Shown: in pieces, positions 26,170-35,131 of the stretch
Layout of the letters: every line of letters starts with the position of its first letter
Numbering within the stretch: position 1 is the stretch's first letter
Assembly: GCF_000376565.1 (NCBI RefSeq)
Contig: NZ_BARG01000034.1
Span: 1-64,000 of the forward strand
DNA: 64,000 bases
Reading direction: 5' to 3'
DNA from: Streptomyces hokutonensis
Lineage (GTDB): Bacteria > Actinomycetota > Actinomycetes > Streptomycetales > Streptomycetaceae
The notes under the pieces: model-generated
The model's database searches: none
Seen by the model: the letters and a program-made list of their open reading frames with translations, nothing else
What the model was told of the DNA's origin: nothing
Made by a program: the position numbers and the translations under genes

Positions 26170-27009
26170 TCAGGCCGCCTGTCCCGCGGCGGGCTCGCGG
26201 TCGATGACGTCCTTGCGGGTCACCGTCAGGAACACCACCAGGCCGAGGATGACCGCCAGGAAGAGGACGCTGGTGACGACGGTGCCGAGGCCGAGCCCGC
26301 CGTCGCCGGTGGGCTGGGAGAGGTAGTCGCCGATCGAGGCGCCCAGCGGACGGGTGAGGATGTAGGCGATCCAGAAGCTCCATACGGCGTCCAGGCCGAG
26401 GGCGAAGTGGGCGATGCCGACGGCGGCGATGGCCAGGGCGAACAGGACGGCCGAGAGCCAGTAGCCGAGGTTCATCCGCTCGGAGACCAGATCGCCGGCC
26501 GCGGTGCCGAGGGCGAAAGTGAACAGCACGGCCAGCCAGTAGAAGGACTCGCGGCTGGTGGTGTCGATGCTGTGGATGGACAGGGTCCGCTCCCGCCGGT
26601 ACCAGACGACGAACACGACGGCGAGGACGATCCCGAACACCGTGGTGGTCGTCTCCAGCGGCACGCCCATGTTGTCGGTCAGGTTGTCGCTGATCAGGGT
26701 GCCGACCACGCTGATCAGGGCCACGGCGAGCCAGTACACGCCCGCGCGGTAGGCGGCGGTGCGGAACTGGACGACCAGGACGACCGCGAGCAGCGCGCTC
26801 ATCAGCACCGAGACGCCGGTCAGGCCGAGCCCGGCCTTCTCGTTGAGCAGGTCGGCCGCGGTCTCGCCGACCGTGGTGCACAGCACCTTGATCACCCAGA
26901 AGTACAGGGTGATCTCCGGAACCTTGTTGAGGCGCAGGCGGTGCGGGTGCCGGCCGGGACCGCCGGCGTCCGGTGCGGCTTCGGGTGTTTCGGACAGTTC
27001 GTAGGTCAT
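26170..27009 (-). CDS. COG4705-type membrane protein, copy 2
   Basis: 279 residues, ATG start. Same architecture as its neighbours: N-terminal hydrophilic 1-28, then VPEITLYFWVIKVLCTTVGE and all four [FY]W-x9-G-x4-D repeats (FWVIKVLCTTVGETAAD, YWLAVALISVVGTLISD, YWLAVLFTFALGTAAGD, FWIAYILTRPLGASIGD). Repeat 1 has Glu after Gly and repeat 4 has TRPLGA, as in the other copies. A YRRERTLSIHSID loop between repeats 2 and 3 matches copy 3 (TQRTLDVHSID), so copies 2 and 3 are the closer pair. Function unknown. Confidence 0.87.
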   Translation of the reverse strand: MTYELSETPEAAPDAGGPGRHPHRLRLNKVPEITLYFWVIKVLCTTVGETAADLLNEKAGLGLTGVSVLMSALLAVVLVVQFRTAAYRAGVYWLAVALISVVGTLISDNLTDNMGVPLETTTTVFGIVLAVVFVVWYRRERTLSIHSIDTTSRESFYWLAVLFTFALGTAAGDLVSERMNLGYWLSAVLFALAIAAVGIAHFALGLDAVWSFWIAYILTRPLGASIGDYLSQPTGDGGLGLGTVVTSVLFLAVILGLVVFLTVTRKDVIDREPAAGQAA

Positions 27010-27063
27010 GGGGCGTGACCCTGCCAGCCGTCACCTGAACGCATCCTGACTGCGCGGGCACGG

Positions 27064-27879
27064 CTACCGCCTGGAGCTCTGACGGGTCCCGGCGGGGTGG
27101 GAGCGTCCGGGTCCGCCTTCCGGAGCGGTTCGGCGATGTCGTGACCCGATCAGCGAGACGACTCCCGCGAGCAGAATTCCGAGGACGAGGCTGATGGGCC
27201 CGGTCCCCAATTGCATTCCGTCCCCATAAGGGGCGGGTACGGAGAGCCAGTCCGCGACAGAGGCGCCCAAGGGGCGGGTGATGGTGTAGGCGAACCAGAA
27301 AGCCAGGACTTCGTCGAGACGGAACCAGCGACAACCGGCCGCCGGAATCAGAATGATTCCCAGGAAGACGAACGACGAGGCCAGGGTGCCGAGTCCCAGG
27401 GTGACGGCCGCGAAATCGCCCGCGGCTGTTCCCAGGGCGAAGGTGCACAGGACGGTCAGCCAGTAGAACAGCTCGCGCAGACGGTTGTCGATGCTGTGCA
27501 CGTCCAGGGTGCGCTGTGTCGCGTACCAGGCGGCGAAGACGGCGATCTGGACAGCCACCAGCATCAGCGTGGAGGCGTAGAGCGGCATCCCCAGATCCTT
27601 GTTCAGGAAGTCCGCCGACATCGTGCCGAAAATACTCACCGCCGTCACCGCGAGCCAGTAGACCCACGGAATGTATTTCCTCGTGGTGATCTGCACGGCC
27701 AGACACGCGACGAGCAGACCGAGGCCCATGAGCATCGCCAGATGCTGTCCGATGTAGTCGTTGAAGAAGACGTAGTCCGAGAAGGACTCACCGAAACCGG
27801 TGGTGCAGAGTTTCGCGATCCAGAAGATGAGGGTGATCTCCGGCACTTTCATGGCTGTGGTGGCTGCTCGTGTTCGCAT
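27064..27879 (-). CDS. COG4705-type membrane protein, copy 3
   Basis: 271 residues, ATG start. Lacks the longer N-terminal extension of the others and begins almost directly with VPEITLIFWIAKLCTTGFGE. Four motif copies: FWIAKLCTTGFGESFSD, YWLAVTAVSIFGTMSAD, YWLTVLCTFALGTAAGD, FWFAYTITRPLGASVAD. First gene of the three in transcription order (gap to copy 2 is 54 nt). Divergent from the two-component pair at 27997, which may control it. Confidence 0.87.
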   Translation of the reverse strand: MRTRAATTAMKVPEITLIFWIAKLCTTGFGESFSDYVFFNDYIGQHLAMLMGLGLLVACLAVQITTRKYIPWVYWLAVTAVSIFGTMSADFLNKDLGMPLYASTLMLVAVQIAVFAAWYATQRTLDVHSIDNRLRELFYWLTVLCTFALGTAAGDFAAVTLGLGTLASSFVFLGIILIPAAGCRWFRLDEVLAFWFAYTITRPLGASVADWLSVPAPYGDGMQLGTGPISLVLGILLAGVVSLIGSRHRRTAPEGGPGRSHPAGTRQSSRR

Positions 27880-27996
27880 TTCGCGAGGCTAAAAGTGCCG
27901 CAGGGACGGGCACATCCGACAATGGTGGCCACTTTCCGGCGGATGTAAGACCTTCGATTGACGCCCCCGGGACCGCCCTTCCGTAATGTCGGCGGG

Positions 27997-29160
27997 GTGA
28001 AGCACCTCCAGCCGACGCGCCGACTGCCGCGGGACCGCCCCTCGCTGTCGCTCGTCCTGCTCCTCGGGCCGCCCGTCCTGTGCGCCGTCGCCGCGGCGCA
28101 CGAGCTGCTCTACAACCGGTCCGGGGTGCTGGACTGGGTGCTGGCGGTCACCGTGATCTGCCCCCTCCTGCTGCGCCGCCGCGCCCCCGTCCCGGTGTTC
28201 TGGTTCTGCTGGGCCGTGGCGATGGGGACCTGGGCGCTCGGTACGGTCTCGTTCTCCGAGTTCGCGGTGCTGGTCGCGCTCTACACGGTCGCCGCCCACC
28301 GCGGGCTGCGGCACTCGCTCGCCGCCGCAGCCGCCGTCGAACTCGGTGTCGTGCTGGTGGCGGTGCGCTTCGCCCCGGCCGCGAGCGTCAACGACGCCTT
28401 CGTCATCCTCAGCGGGCTGGGCGCCGCGGCGTTCTTCCTCGGCACGACCGTGCGGGCGCAGCGCCGCTACCTCGCCTCCATCGAGGACCGCGCGGAGCGT
28501 CTGGAACAGGAGCGCGCCCAGCAGGCGCAGCTCGCCGCGGCGGCCGAACGCACCCGGATCGCGCGGGAGATGCACGACATCGTCGCCCACGGCCTGGTCG
28601 TCGTCGTGGCGCTCTCCGAAGCGGCCGCCGCGACCACCGCGACCGATCCGGAGGGCGCCCGGGGGAAGATGCTCCAGGCCGCGTCGACCGGTCGGCAGTC
28701 CCTCGCCGGGATGCGCCGGCTCCTCGGTGTCCTGCGGGCCGACGACGGCGGCGAACGGGCCCCGCAGCCGGACCTCGGCTCGCTCGAGGCCCTGGTGGAC
28801 GAGGCCCGCGGCACCGGCCTGGACGTCCGGCTGACCGAGACCGGCAGCCCGGGGACCCTGAGCGCGGAGGCACAGACGACGCTCTACCGGATCCTCCAGG
28901 AATCACTCACGAACGTCGTCAAGCACGCCCGGAACGCCTCGACCGTCGACGTCGTCCTGCACTGCGGCGACGACCTGGTCGGCTTCAGCGTCACCGACGA
29001 CGGCAGACCGTCCCCCGCGAGCGGAGCCCGAGCAGGTGCCGGCAACGGACTGACCGGGATGCGGGAACGGGTCGCGATGTTCGACGGCGGCCTCCGGGCG
29101 GGACCCACCGGCTCCGGATGGACCGTCTCCGGAGAACTGAGGCTGGGGGAACCGCGATGA
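27997..29160 (+). CDS. Sensor histidine kinase (NarL/DesK-type)
   Basis: 387 residues from GTG 27997 (a TTG at 27958 is in frame but has no ribosome site). Four to five membrane helices in 1-150, then HisKA_3 with TRIAREMHDIVAHGL (phospho-His193) and a C-terminal HATPase (SFTNVVKHARNASTVDV-type N box written here as SLTNVVKHARNAS, then TDDGRP and GNGLTGMRERV). Stop overlaps the response-regulator start (ATGA). Stimulus unknown; divergent from the COG4705 genes. Confidence 0.92.
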   Translation: MKHLQPTRRLPRDRPSLSLVLLLGPPVLCAVAAAHELLYNRSGVLDWVLAVTVICPLLLRRRAPVPVFWFCWAVAMGTWALGTVSFSEFAVLVALYTVAAHRGLRHSLAAAAAVELGVVLVAVRFAPAASVNDAFVILSGLGAAAFFLGTTVRAQRRYLASIEDRAERLEQERAQQAQLAAAAERTRIAREMHDIVAHGLVVVVALSEAAAATTATDPEGARGKMLQAASTGRQSLAGMRRLLGVLRADDGGERAPQPDLGSLEALVDEARGTGLDVRLTETGSPGTLSAEAQTTLYRILQESLTNVVKHARNASTVDVVLHCGDDLVGFSVTDDGRPSPASGARAGAGNGLTGMRERVAMFDGGLRAGPTGSGWTVSGELRLGEPR

Positions 29161-29819
29161 CCATCTCGGTCCTGCTCGCCGACGACCAGGCGCTCGTCCG
29201 CATGGCCTTCCGCAGCCTCCTCGACACGATGCCGGGGATCACCGTCGTCGGCGAAGCCGCCAACGGGGACGAAGCCATCGAACTGGCCCGGCGCACCCTG
29301 CCGGACGTGGTGCTCATGGACGTACGGATGCCGGTCATGGACGGCATCGAGGCGACCCGGCGCATCACCTCCGGCACGGCCTCGCGCGTTCTCATCCTCA
29401 CCACCTTCGACCTCGACGAGTACGCCTTCGAAGGCCTCCGCGCCGGAGCCTGCGGGTTCCTCCTCAAGGACGTCGTCCCGGCCGTACTGCAGGCGGCGAT
29501 CCGGGCCGTGGCCTCCGGCGACGCCGTCCTCACCCCGCGCATCACCCGCGGTCTCGTCGACCGCTTCGCCCAGATCGCGCCCTGGCCCCGCGCCGACGAC
29601 GCGGGCGCGCGCTTCGCCCACCTCACGGCCCGCGAACGGGAGGTGTTCCACCTCATCGCCGCCGGTCTCTCGAACGCCGAGATCGCCGAACACCTCTTCC
29701 TCACCGAGGCCACCGTCAAGACCCACATCACCCGCATCCTCACCAAGCTGGAACTCCGCGACCGGGTGCAGGTCGTGATCTTCGCCTACGAGCATCAGCT
29801 GCGCACGCAGGGCGGATAG
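29157..29819 (+). CDS. NarL/LuxR-type response regulator
   Basis: 220 residues. Receiver 4-120 with D9/D10, phospho-acceptor D55 (VVLMDVRMPVMDG) and K104 (FLLKD). C-terminal LuxR HTH about 155-215 (LTAREREVFHLIAAGLSNAE, then EATVKTHITRILTKL). Coupled to the kinase upstream by a 4-nt overlap. Its targets probably include its own operon and may include the divergent COG4705 genes. Confidence 0.95.
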   Translation: MTISVLLADDQALVRMAFRSLLDTMPGITVVGEAANGDEAIELARRTLPDVVLMDVRMPVMDGIEATRRITSGTASRVLILTTFDLDEYAFEGLRAGACGFLLKDVVPAVLQAAIRAVASGDAVLTPRITRGLVDRFAQIAPWPRADDAGARFAHLTAREREVFHLIAAGLSNAEIAEHLFLTEATVKTHITRILTKLELRDRVQVVIFAYEHQLRTQGG

Positions 29820-29941
29820 CGGGTGCGCGGTACGGCGGAAGGTTCGCGGAGCCAGAACTCCGAGGGACGACCGCCTGTCCGGCCGGCGGCTCGCGGGTCT
29901 CTTGGTCTAGTGCGGAGCCACTGCCGGACCCCGGACGTCAC

Positions 29942-30985
29942 TCAGTCTGTTCCGGGGAGGGTCCGGGGCAGTCCGAAGCGTGTCATGACGTCGGTGGTGA
30001 AGCCGGTGATGGTGGTGATCCGGTCGCCGGCAGTGGTGACGACCAGGAGGGCGTAGGCGCGGTGGACACTGGCGTGGGGGTCTGCCAGATACAGCGCGAC
30101 GGCCGGCTGGCCGTTGGCGCGGGTGGGGACCACGCGGTAGGTGCGGCCGGGGCGGAAGGTGGAGGCGGCGAAGAAGCGCCGGGCTGTTTCGATGCCGCGG
30201 TATTCCAGCATGGCCGGGGGCATGGAGAGTTTCACGTCGCTGACGAGCAGTCCGATCAGGGCGTCCAGGTCGGCGCGTTCCAGGGCGTCGGTGAGCCGGG
30301 CGACGAGCCGGTGCTCGGCGGCGGTGTCGGGTCGGTGTGCCGGCCTGTGGTGGCCGGTGTCGCTGGAGTCGGCGAGGTGGTTGTCGACGGTGGCGCGGGC
30401 GCGCTTCAGGGCGCTTTGAACCGATTCCTGGGTGGCGTCGAGCATGTGGGCGACCTCGGCGGCGTGGTAGCCCAGGACGTCACGGAGGACGAGCACGGCG
30501 CGTTGGCGCGGGGGCAGCAGTTGCAGTGCGGTGATGAAGGCCAGGGAGATGGCCTCGGTGGTCTCGTAGCGGGCCTCCGGTCCGGGGCGCCGGTCGACGA
30601 GGTGGTCGAGCAGGACGTCGGGGTAGGGCTCCAGCCAGGGCGGGGCGTCGCCGGCGCCGGTGGGTTCGGGCAGAGTGGCCTCGGGCAGCGGCGGGGCGGT
30701 CCGGGGGCGCCGGCTGTCGGCGCGCAGCATGCTCAGGCACCGATTGGTCGCGATCTTGTAGAGCCAGGTCCGGAGTGAGGACTGCCGGCCGAAGTCGCCG
30801 AGGCCGCGCCAGGCGGACACGAGAGTCTCCTGAAGTGCGTCCTCGGCGTCCTGCAGAGATCCAAGGATGCGGTAGCAGTGCACCTGCAGCTCGTGGGAGT
30901 GGCCCTGGACCAGGTCGCGGAACGCGTTGTGGTCGCCGGCCCGGGCCCGGGCGATCAGATCCGTCGTGTCCCTCTCCATCGGCAT
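29942..30985 (-). CDS. SigG-like ECF sigma factor with SnoaL-type C-terminal domain
   Basis: 347 residues. Sigma region 2 about 8-80 (YRILGSLQDAEDALQETLVS, SLRTWLYKIATNRCLSML), region 4 about 145-200 (LPPRQRAVLVLRDVLGYHAA, EVAHMLDATQESVQSALKRA) and a C-terminal NTF2/SnoaL-like domain about 215-335 (PPAMLEYRGIETARRFF, STFRPGRTYRVVPTRANGQP). This is the plan of SigG/SigJ-type ECF factors that use the SnoaL domain instead of an anti-sigma factor. Divergent from the YCII+MFS pair, its probable target. Confidence 0.92.
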   Translation of the reverse strand: MPMERDTTDLIARARAGDHNAFRDLVQGHSHELQVHCYRILGSLQDAEDALQETLVSAWRGLGDFGRQSSLRTWLYKIATNRCLSMLRADSRRPRTAPPLPEATLPEPTGAGDAPPWLEPYPDVLLDHLVDRRPGPEARYETTEAISLAFITALQLLPPRQRAVLVLRDVLGYHAAEVAHMLDATQESVQSALKRARATVDNHLADSSDTGHHRPAHRPDTAAEHRLVARLTDALERADLDALIGLLVSDVKLSMPPAMLEYRGIETARRFFAASTFRPGRTYRVVPTRANGQPAVALYLADPHASVHRAYALLVVTTAGDRITTITGFTTDVMTRFGLPRTLPGTD

Positions 30986-31164
30986 GCGTCCTCGCTCTTC
31001 CGCCGTCCGCCGGGCGCTTTCGGCTCGCTCAACGGTAAAGACGCCGCGGGGCCCGCGAATTGGGCGGTGTCAGCGCGCCCAATTCCCGGCGGGGCCGACG
31101 TCTGCCCGATTGGAGGCGGTCCCGGTCCGGGACGCGCCCCGGATACAGAAGAGGACCACAGATC

Positions 31165-31464
31165 ATGCCCAAGTACGTCTTCTCCTTCCGTGTGCCCTCC
31201 GGCTACGCGCCCGACGCCGGGACACCTGCCGAGTGGCAGGCCTGGTTCGCCGGGCTGGGCCCGGCCCTGGCGGACGTCGGCAACGCGGTGACCGGTTACG
31301 CCTCGCTCGGCGAGGTCGGCGGCAGCGGCTCCCGGATGGTCGCCTACTCGGTGGTGTCCGCCGACGACATGGACTCCGCGCTGGCGCTGGCCAAGGACTG
31401 CCCGGTGTTGCGGGTCGGCGGCGGGGTCGAGGTCGGCCCCGTGATGGAAGCCGCCGCGTCGTGA
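31165..31464 (+). CDS. YCII-related small protein
   Basis: 99 residues, ATG preceded by AGAGGA. Alpha-beta sandwich of the YCII/DGPF type: MPKYVFSFRVPSGY at the N-terminus, a central helix (TPAEWQAWFAGLGPALADVG), then GSGSRMVAYSVVSADDMDSA and CPVLRVGGGVEVGPVME. Proteins like this are frequent partners of ECF sigma factors, with no proven activity. Overlaps the following transporter by 4 nt (GTGA). Confidence 0.82.
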   Translation: MPKYVFSFRVPSGYAPDAGTPAEWQAWFAGLGPALADVGNAVTGYASLGEVGGSGSRMVAYSVVSADDMDSALALAKDCPVLRVGGGVEVGPVMEAAAS

Positions 31465-32954
31465 GCGACGCCATGACCGCGTCGACGGCGCCGCAGGCGG
31501 GGTCGTTCCTGGCGACCGGGCGCGGCAGGGTCACGCTGGCGCTGCTGTGCGCGGTGACGTTCCTGGACGTCGTGGACGGCTCGATCGTGAACGTCGCGCT
31601 GCCGACCATCCGGACGCATCTGGGGTTCTCGGTGCAGAACCTCCAGTGGGTGGTCAGCGGCTATCTGATCACCTACGGCGGGTTCCTGCTGCTGGGCGGT
31701 CGGGCCGGGGACCTGCTGGGGCGACGGCGACTGCTGATCGCCGGGACCTCGCTGTTCGCGGCCTCCTCGCTGGCCTGCGGGCTGGCCGACAGCCAGGGGC
31801 TGCTGGTCGGCGCCCGGCTCGCCCAAGGGTTCGGGGCGGCGATGATGTCACCGGCCGCGCTGTCCATCCTGACCACCACCTTCCGGGACTCCGACCGGCA
31901 CAAGGCGCTGGGTGTGTGGGCCGGGATCAGCGGACTGGCCGCCGCGGTCGGAGTGTTCTTCGGCGGGCTGCTCACCCAGGACCTCGGCTGGCGATGGGTG
32001 TTCTTCGTGAACCTCCCACTGTGCGCGCTGGTGCTGCTCGGGGCCTTCCGGATCCTGAAGGCCGATCACGGCCGCTCCGTGCCGGGCGGTTTCGACGCGG
32101 TCGGCGCGGTGCTGGTCACCGCGAGCATGCTGCTGCTGATCTTCACCCTGGTGAAGGCGCCGGACGAGGGCTGGGGCGCGGGACGCACCATCGGCGGGCT
32201 GGCCGCCTCGGCGGTGCTGATGGCCGCGTTCGGGGTCAACGAGCGGCGGCGGGCCCATCCGCTGGTCCCGATGTCGATCTTCCGGATCAAGGGGCTGGCC
32301 GCGGCCGATGCCACCCAGGTGATCGCCTGGGCCGGGTTCTACTCGATGTTCTTCTTCGTCACTCTGTACATGCAGAACGTCCTGGGCTATTCCCAGTTGC
32401 GGACCGGGCTCGCGTATCTGCCAGTGACCGTCGGCATCGGGTTCGGCTCGGCCGTGGCGACGAAGATGTTCGTGCGGACCGGTACCCGTCCGGTCATCGT
32501 CTCCGGTGCGCTGCTCGCCGCCGGCGGCATCCTCTGGCTCTCCCGCATCCCGGTGGACGGCACCTACCTCGGCAACCTGCTCGCCCCGCTGGTGTTCATG
32601 GCGGCCGGGCTGGGGCTGCTGTACGCCGGTGTGCAGACGGCGGCGAACGCGGGCGTGCCGGAGGATCGGTCCGGGTTGGCCGCGGCTCTGATCACCACCT
32701 CTTTCCAACTCGGGTCAGCGCTCGGCCTGGCGGTGTTCACCGGGATCGCGACGAGCCGCACCAACCACCTGCTGGCCGCCCGCACCCCGCCCCCGGAGGC
32801 ACTCACCGCCGGATTCCAGCGGGCCCTGCTCGTCAGCGCCCTCTGCCTCGTGGCAGCCGGAGCCATCGCGCTGCGCGCCTCCAACACCCGCGGCGAACCC
32901 ACCACCACCCCAGAAACCCGGCAGGACCTGGAACCCTCCTACGACCCCGCGTAA
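31461..32954 (+). CDS. MFS drug efflux transporter (DHA2, 14-TM)
   Basis: 497 residues, GTG 31461 overlapping the YCII stop (an ATG four codons in is an alternative). DHA2/EmrB-QacA type: LDVVDGSIVNVALPTI in helix 1, GYLITYGGFLLLGGRAGDLL (motif A region), GARLAQGFGAAMMSPAALS (motif C-like) and about 14 helices. Proton-driven export of toxic organic molecules. Likely induced through the divergent SigG-like factor. Confidence 0.92.
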   Translation: MSDAMTASTAPQAGSFLATGRGRVTLALLCAVTFLDVVDGSIVNVALPTIRTHLGFSVQNLQWVVSGYLITYGGFLLLGGRAGDLLGRRRLLIAGTSLFAASSLACGLADSQGLLVGARLAQGFGAAMMSPAALSILTTTFRDSDRHKALGVWAGISGLAAAVGVFFGGLLTQDLGWRWVFFVNLPLCALVLLGAFRILKADHGRSVPGGFDAVGAVLVTASMLLLIFTLVKAPDEGWGAGRTIGGLAASAVLMAAFGVNERRRAHPLVPMSIFRIKGLAAADATQVIAWAGFYSMFFFVTLYMQNVLGYSQLRTGLAYLPVTVGIGFGSAVATKMFVRTGTRPVIVSGALLAAGGILWLSRIPVDGTYLGNLLAPLVFMAAGLGLLYAGVQTAANAGVPEDRSGLAAALITTSFQLGSALGLAVFTGIATSRTNHLLAARTPPPEALTAGFQRALLVSALCLVAAGAIALRASNTRGEPTTTPETRQDLEPSYDPA

Positions 32955-32963
32955 CCCGACACA

Positions 32964-33006
32964 GCGAGTTCCCGGGACGGCGTTCGACGCCGTCCCGGGA
33001 ACTCGC
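32964..33006 (+). terminator. Hairpin terminator after the MFS gene
   Basis: Perfect 19-bp stem: 32964-32982 (GCGAGTTCCCGGGACGGCG), loop TTCGA, complement 32988-33006. Starts 9 nt after the MFS stop. Confidence 0.9.
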
Positions 33007-33118
33007 AGGTGGAGGCGGGGAGTTCCGCAGCACCTGAATCAGCCGCTACCAGCCCAAAAGACCTGGTCAGAGTCCCCACAGTAAACACCTTGTAGCGTAC
33101 TACGCGTATAGTTTCGCT

Positions 33119-33916
33119 GTGAGCAACTACAGTCCAGATACTGAAACGACAGGTTCGCAGTCCGGCGGGGTGCAGTCCGTGGACCGCGCCATCAGCGTGC
33201 TGGAGATTCTCGCGCAGCGCGGCGAGGCCGGGGTCAGCGAGGTGGCCGGCGAGATCGACGTGCACAAGTCGACCGCGTTCCGGCTGCTCGGGGCGCTGGA
33301 GGCGCGCGGGCTGGTGGAGCAGGCGGGTGAGCGCGGCAAGTACCGGCTCGGCTTCGGGATCGTACGGCTGGCCGGTGCGGTCACCGGGCGGATCGACATC
33401 ACCCAGCAGGGCCGCCCGGTCTGCGAGCGCCTCGCCGAGGAGATCGGCGAGACGGTCAACATCGCGGTGATGCAGGAGCAGTACGCGATCAATCTGTACG
33501 AGGTCCGCGGCCCCGGCGCCGTCACCGCGCACAACTGGGTCGGTGAACTCACCCCGTTGCACGCCACCTCGAGCGGCAAGGTCCTGCTGGCGCACATGCC
33601 CGCCAAGGAGCGCGCCGCGCTGCTGGCGGAGGCCGGCCTGAAGAAGGTGACCCCGGGGACCATCACCTCGAAGACCAAGCTGGAGAAGAACCTCGCCGAG
33701 GCCCGGGAGCGCGGATACGCCTGGACGCTCGAGGAGTTGGAGGTCGGGCTGCACGCCGTGGCCGCTCCGGTGCGCAACCGGGACGGCGAGGTCATCGCCG
33801 CGGTCAGCGCCTCGGGACCGGCCTACCGGTTCACCGAGGAGCGGCTGCACGAACTCGCCCCGATCCTGGTCAAGGGCGCCGAGGAGATCAGCCACCGCAT
33901 GGGCTACCTGGGCTGA
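33119..33916 (+). CDS. IclR-family transcriptional regulator
   Basis: 265 residues, GTG start. N-terminal winged helix 18-80 (VQSVDRAISVLEILAQRG, VSEVAGEIDVHKSTAFRLL) and C-terminal IclR effector domain 95-260 (HATSSGKVLLAHMP, VGLHAVAAPVRNRDG, AVSASGPAYR). A TATAGT box lies 6 nt before the GTG, so the mRNA may be leaderless. It converges with the Rieske oxygenase gene (7-nt gap) and is its likely regulator, sensing the substrate or a product. Confidence 0.93.
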   Translation: MSNYSPDTETTGSQSGGVQSVDRAISVLEILAQRGEAGVSEVAGEIDVHKSTAFRLLGALEARGLVEQAGERGKYRLGFGIVRLAGAVTGRIDITQQGRPVCERLAEEIGETVNIAVMQEQYAINLYEVRGPGAVTAHNWVGELTPLHATSSGKVLLAHMPAKERAALLAEAGLKKVTPGTITSKTKLEKNLAEARERGYAWTLEELEVGLHAVAAPVRNRDGEVIAAVSASGPAYRFTEERLHELAPILVKGAEEISHRMGYLG

Positions 33917-33923
33917 GCCCACG

Positions 33924-35054
33924 TCACCCCTGCGGACCCCCCAGGCGCTCGTTCACCCAGTCGTGGAACGCGCCGATGTGATGCTCGCTGGGCACCAGCA
34001 CCCCGCCCTTGGCGTACATCCGTGAGCTCATTCCGGGCTGTGTGCGCTCGCAGGCCTCGAAGTCCTGGCGGTTGACCCGGTCGAAGAGTTCCACGGACCG
34101 GCTGACGTCCTTGCCGCTCTCGACGACGTGCGGGAGGTAGAGCCAGTCGCACTCGACGATCGTGCGGTCGACGGCCACCGGGTACATCCGGTGGAAGATC
34201 ACATGGTCGGGGACGAGGTTGATGAACACCTGCGGCTTGATGGTGATCGCGTAGTAGCGCCGGTCCTGGTCCTCGCTCACTCCGGGAATGCGGTCGAGCC
34301 CCTCCGAGCCGTCGACCGTGAATCCCTGGACCTCCTCGCCGAACTCGGCGCCGTGGCCGACGTAGTACTGGGCGGCGTAGCCGTCGGCGAACTCCGGGAG
34401 TACTTCGGTGAGTTCGGGGTGGATCGTGGCGCAGTGGTAGCACTCCATGAAGTTCTCGATGATGAGCTTCCAGTTGGCCTTGACGTCGTAGACGATGCGC
34501 CGGCCCACCGAGAGGTGGTCGATGTCGTAGTGCTCGAGGGACTCCACGTCGCCGAGCCGGGTGACGACCTCGCTGATGACGTCCTCGTCGAACGACGGCG
34601 GGTTCTCCGCCAGGTTGACCCACACATAGCCGAGCCATTCACGGACGGCGACGCTCACCAGTCCGAATTCGGTACGGCCGACATCCGGCATCTTCGTCAG
34701 GTTCGGCGCCGCGACGAGCTTGCCGTTCAGGTCGTACGTCCAGGCGTGGTACGGGCATTGGAAGGCGCGCTTGACCTCGCCGGCCTCCTCGGTGCAGAGC
34801 TTGGCGCCGCGGTGCCGGCAGACGTTGAAGTAGGCGCGTATGGAGTTGTCGCGGGCGCGGGTGATCAGGATGCTCTCGCGGCCCACGTCGACGGTCCGGA
34901 AGGCGCCCGGTTTGGCGAGTTCGGAGGAGCGCACGGCGCAGAACCACATCGTCTCGAAGATGCGTTCCTGTTCCTGGGTGAAGATTGCCGGGTCCGTGTA
35001 GGAGGAGCCGGGCAGGGTGGCGATCAGGCTGTCCGGCAGGCTGGTCGAGGTCAC
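33924..35054 (-). CDS. Rieske-type ring-hydroxylating/N-demethylating oxygenase, alpha subunit
   Basis: 376 residues from GTG 35054. Rieske cluster C79-x-H81 ... C100-x2-H103; mononuclear iron site in NFMECYHCATIHPEL (His207, His212). Closest in motif style to the GbcA/choline monooxygenase-like group that acts on quaternary amines and betaines, but aromatic substrates are not excluded. Electrons come from the ferredoxin and reductase encoded just upstream. No beta subunit gene is present, so an alpha3 trimer is expected. Upstream in-frame sequence belongs to the reductase gene in another frame. Confidence 0.9.
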   Translation of the reverse strand: MTSTSLPDSLIATLPGSSYTDPAIFTQEQERIFETMWFCAVRSSELAKPGAFRTVDVGRESILITRARDNSIRAYFNVCRHRGAKLCTEEAGEVKRAFQCPYHAWTYDLNGKLVAAPNLTKMPDVGRTEFGLVSVAVREWLGYVWVNLAENPPSFDEDVISEVVTRLGDVESLEHYDIDHLSVGRRIVYDVKANWKLIIENFMECYHCATIHPELTEVLPEFADGYAAQYYVGHGAEFGEEVQGFTVDGSEGLDRIPGVSEDQDRRYYAITIKPQVFINLVPDHVIFHRMYPVAVDRTIVECDWLYLPHVVESGKDVSRSVELFDRVNRQDFEACERTQPGMSSRMYAKGGVLVPSEHHIGAFHDWVNERLGGPQG

Positions 35055-35131
35055 AGTGCACTCCTCGGAGAACGTCGTGGATCGGTCGGTCACGCGCCGG
35101 GAAGAGCGACTCCGGACGGCGTAGGTACGGG

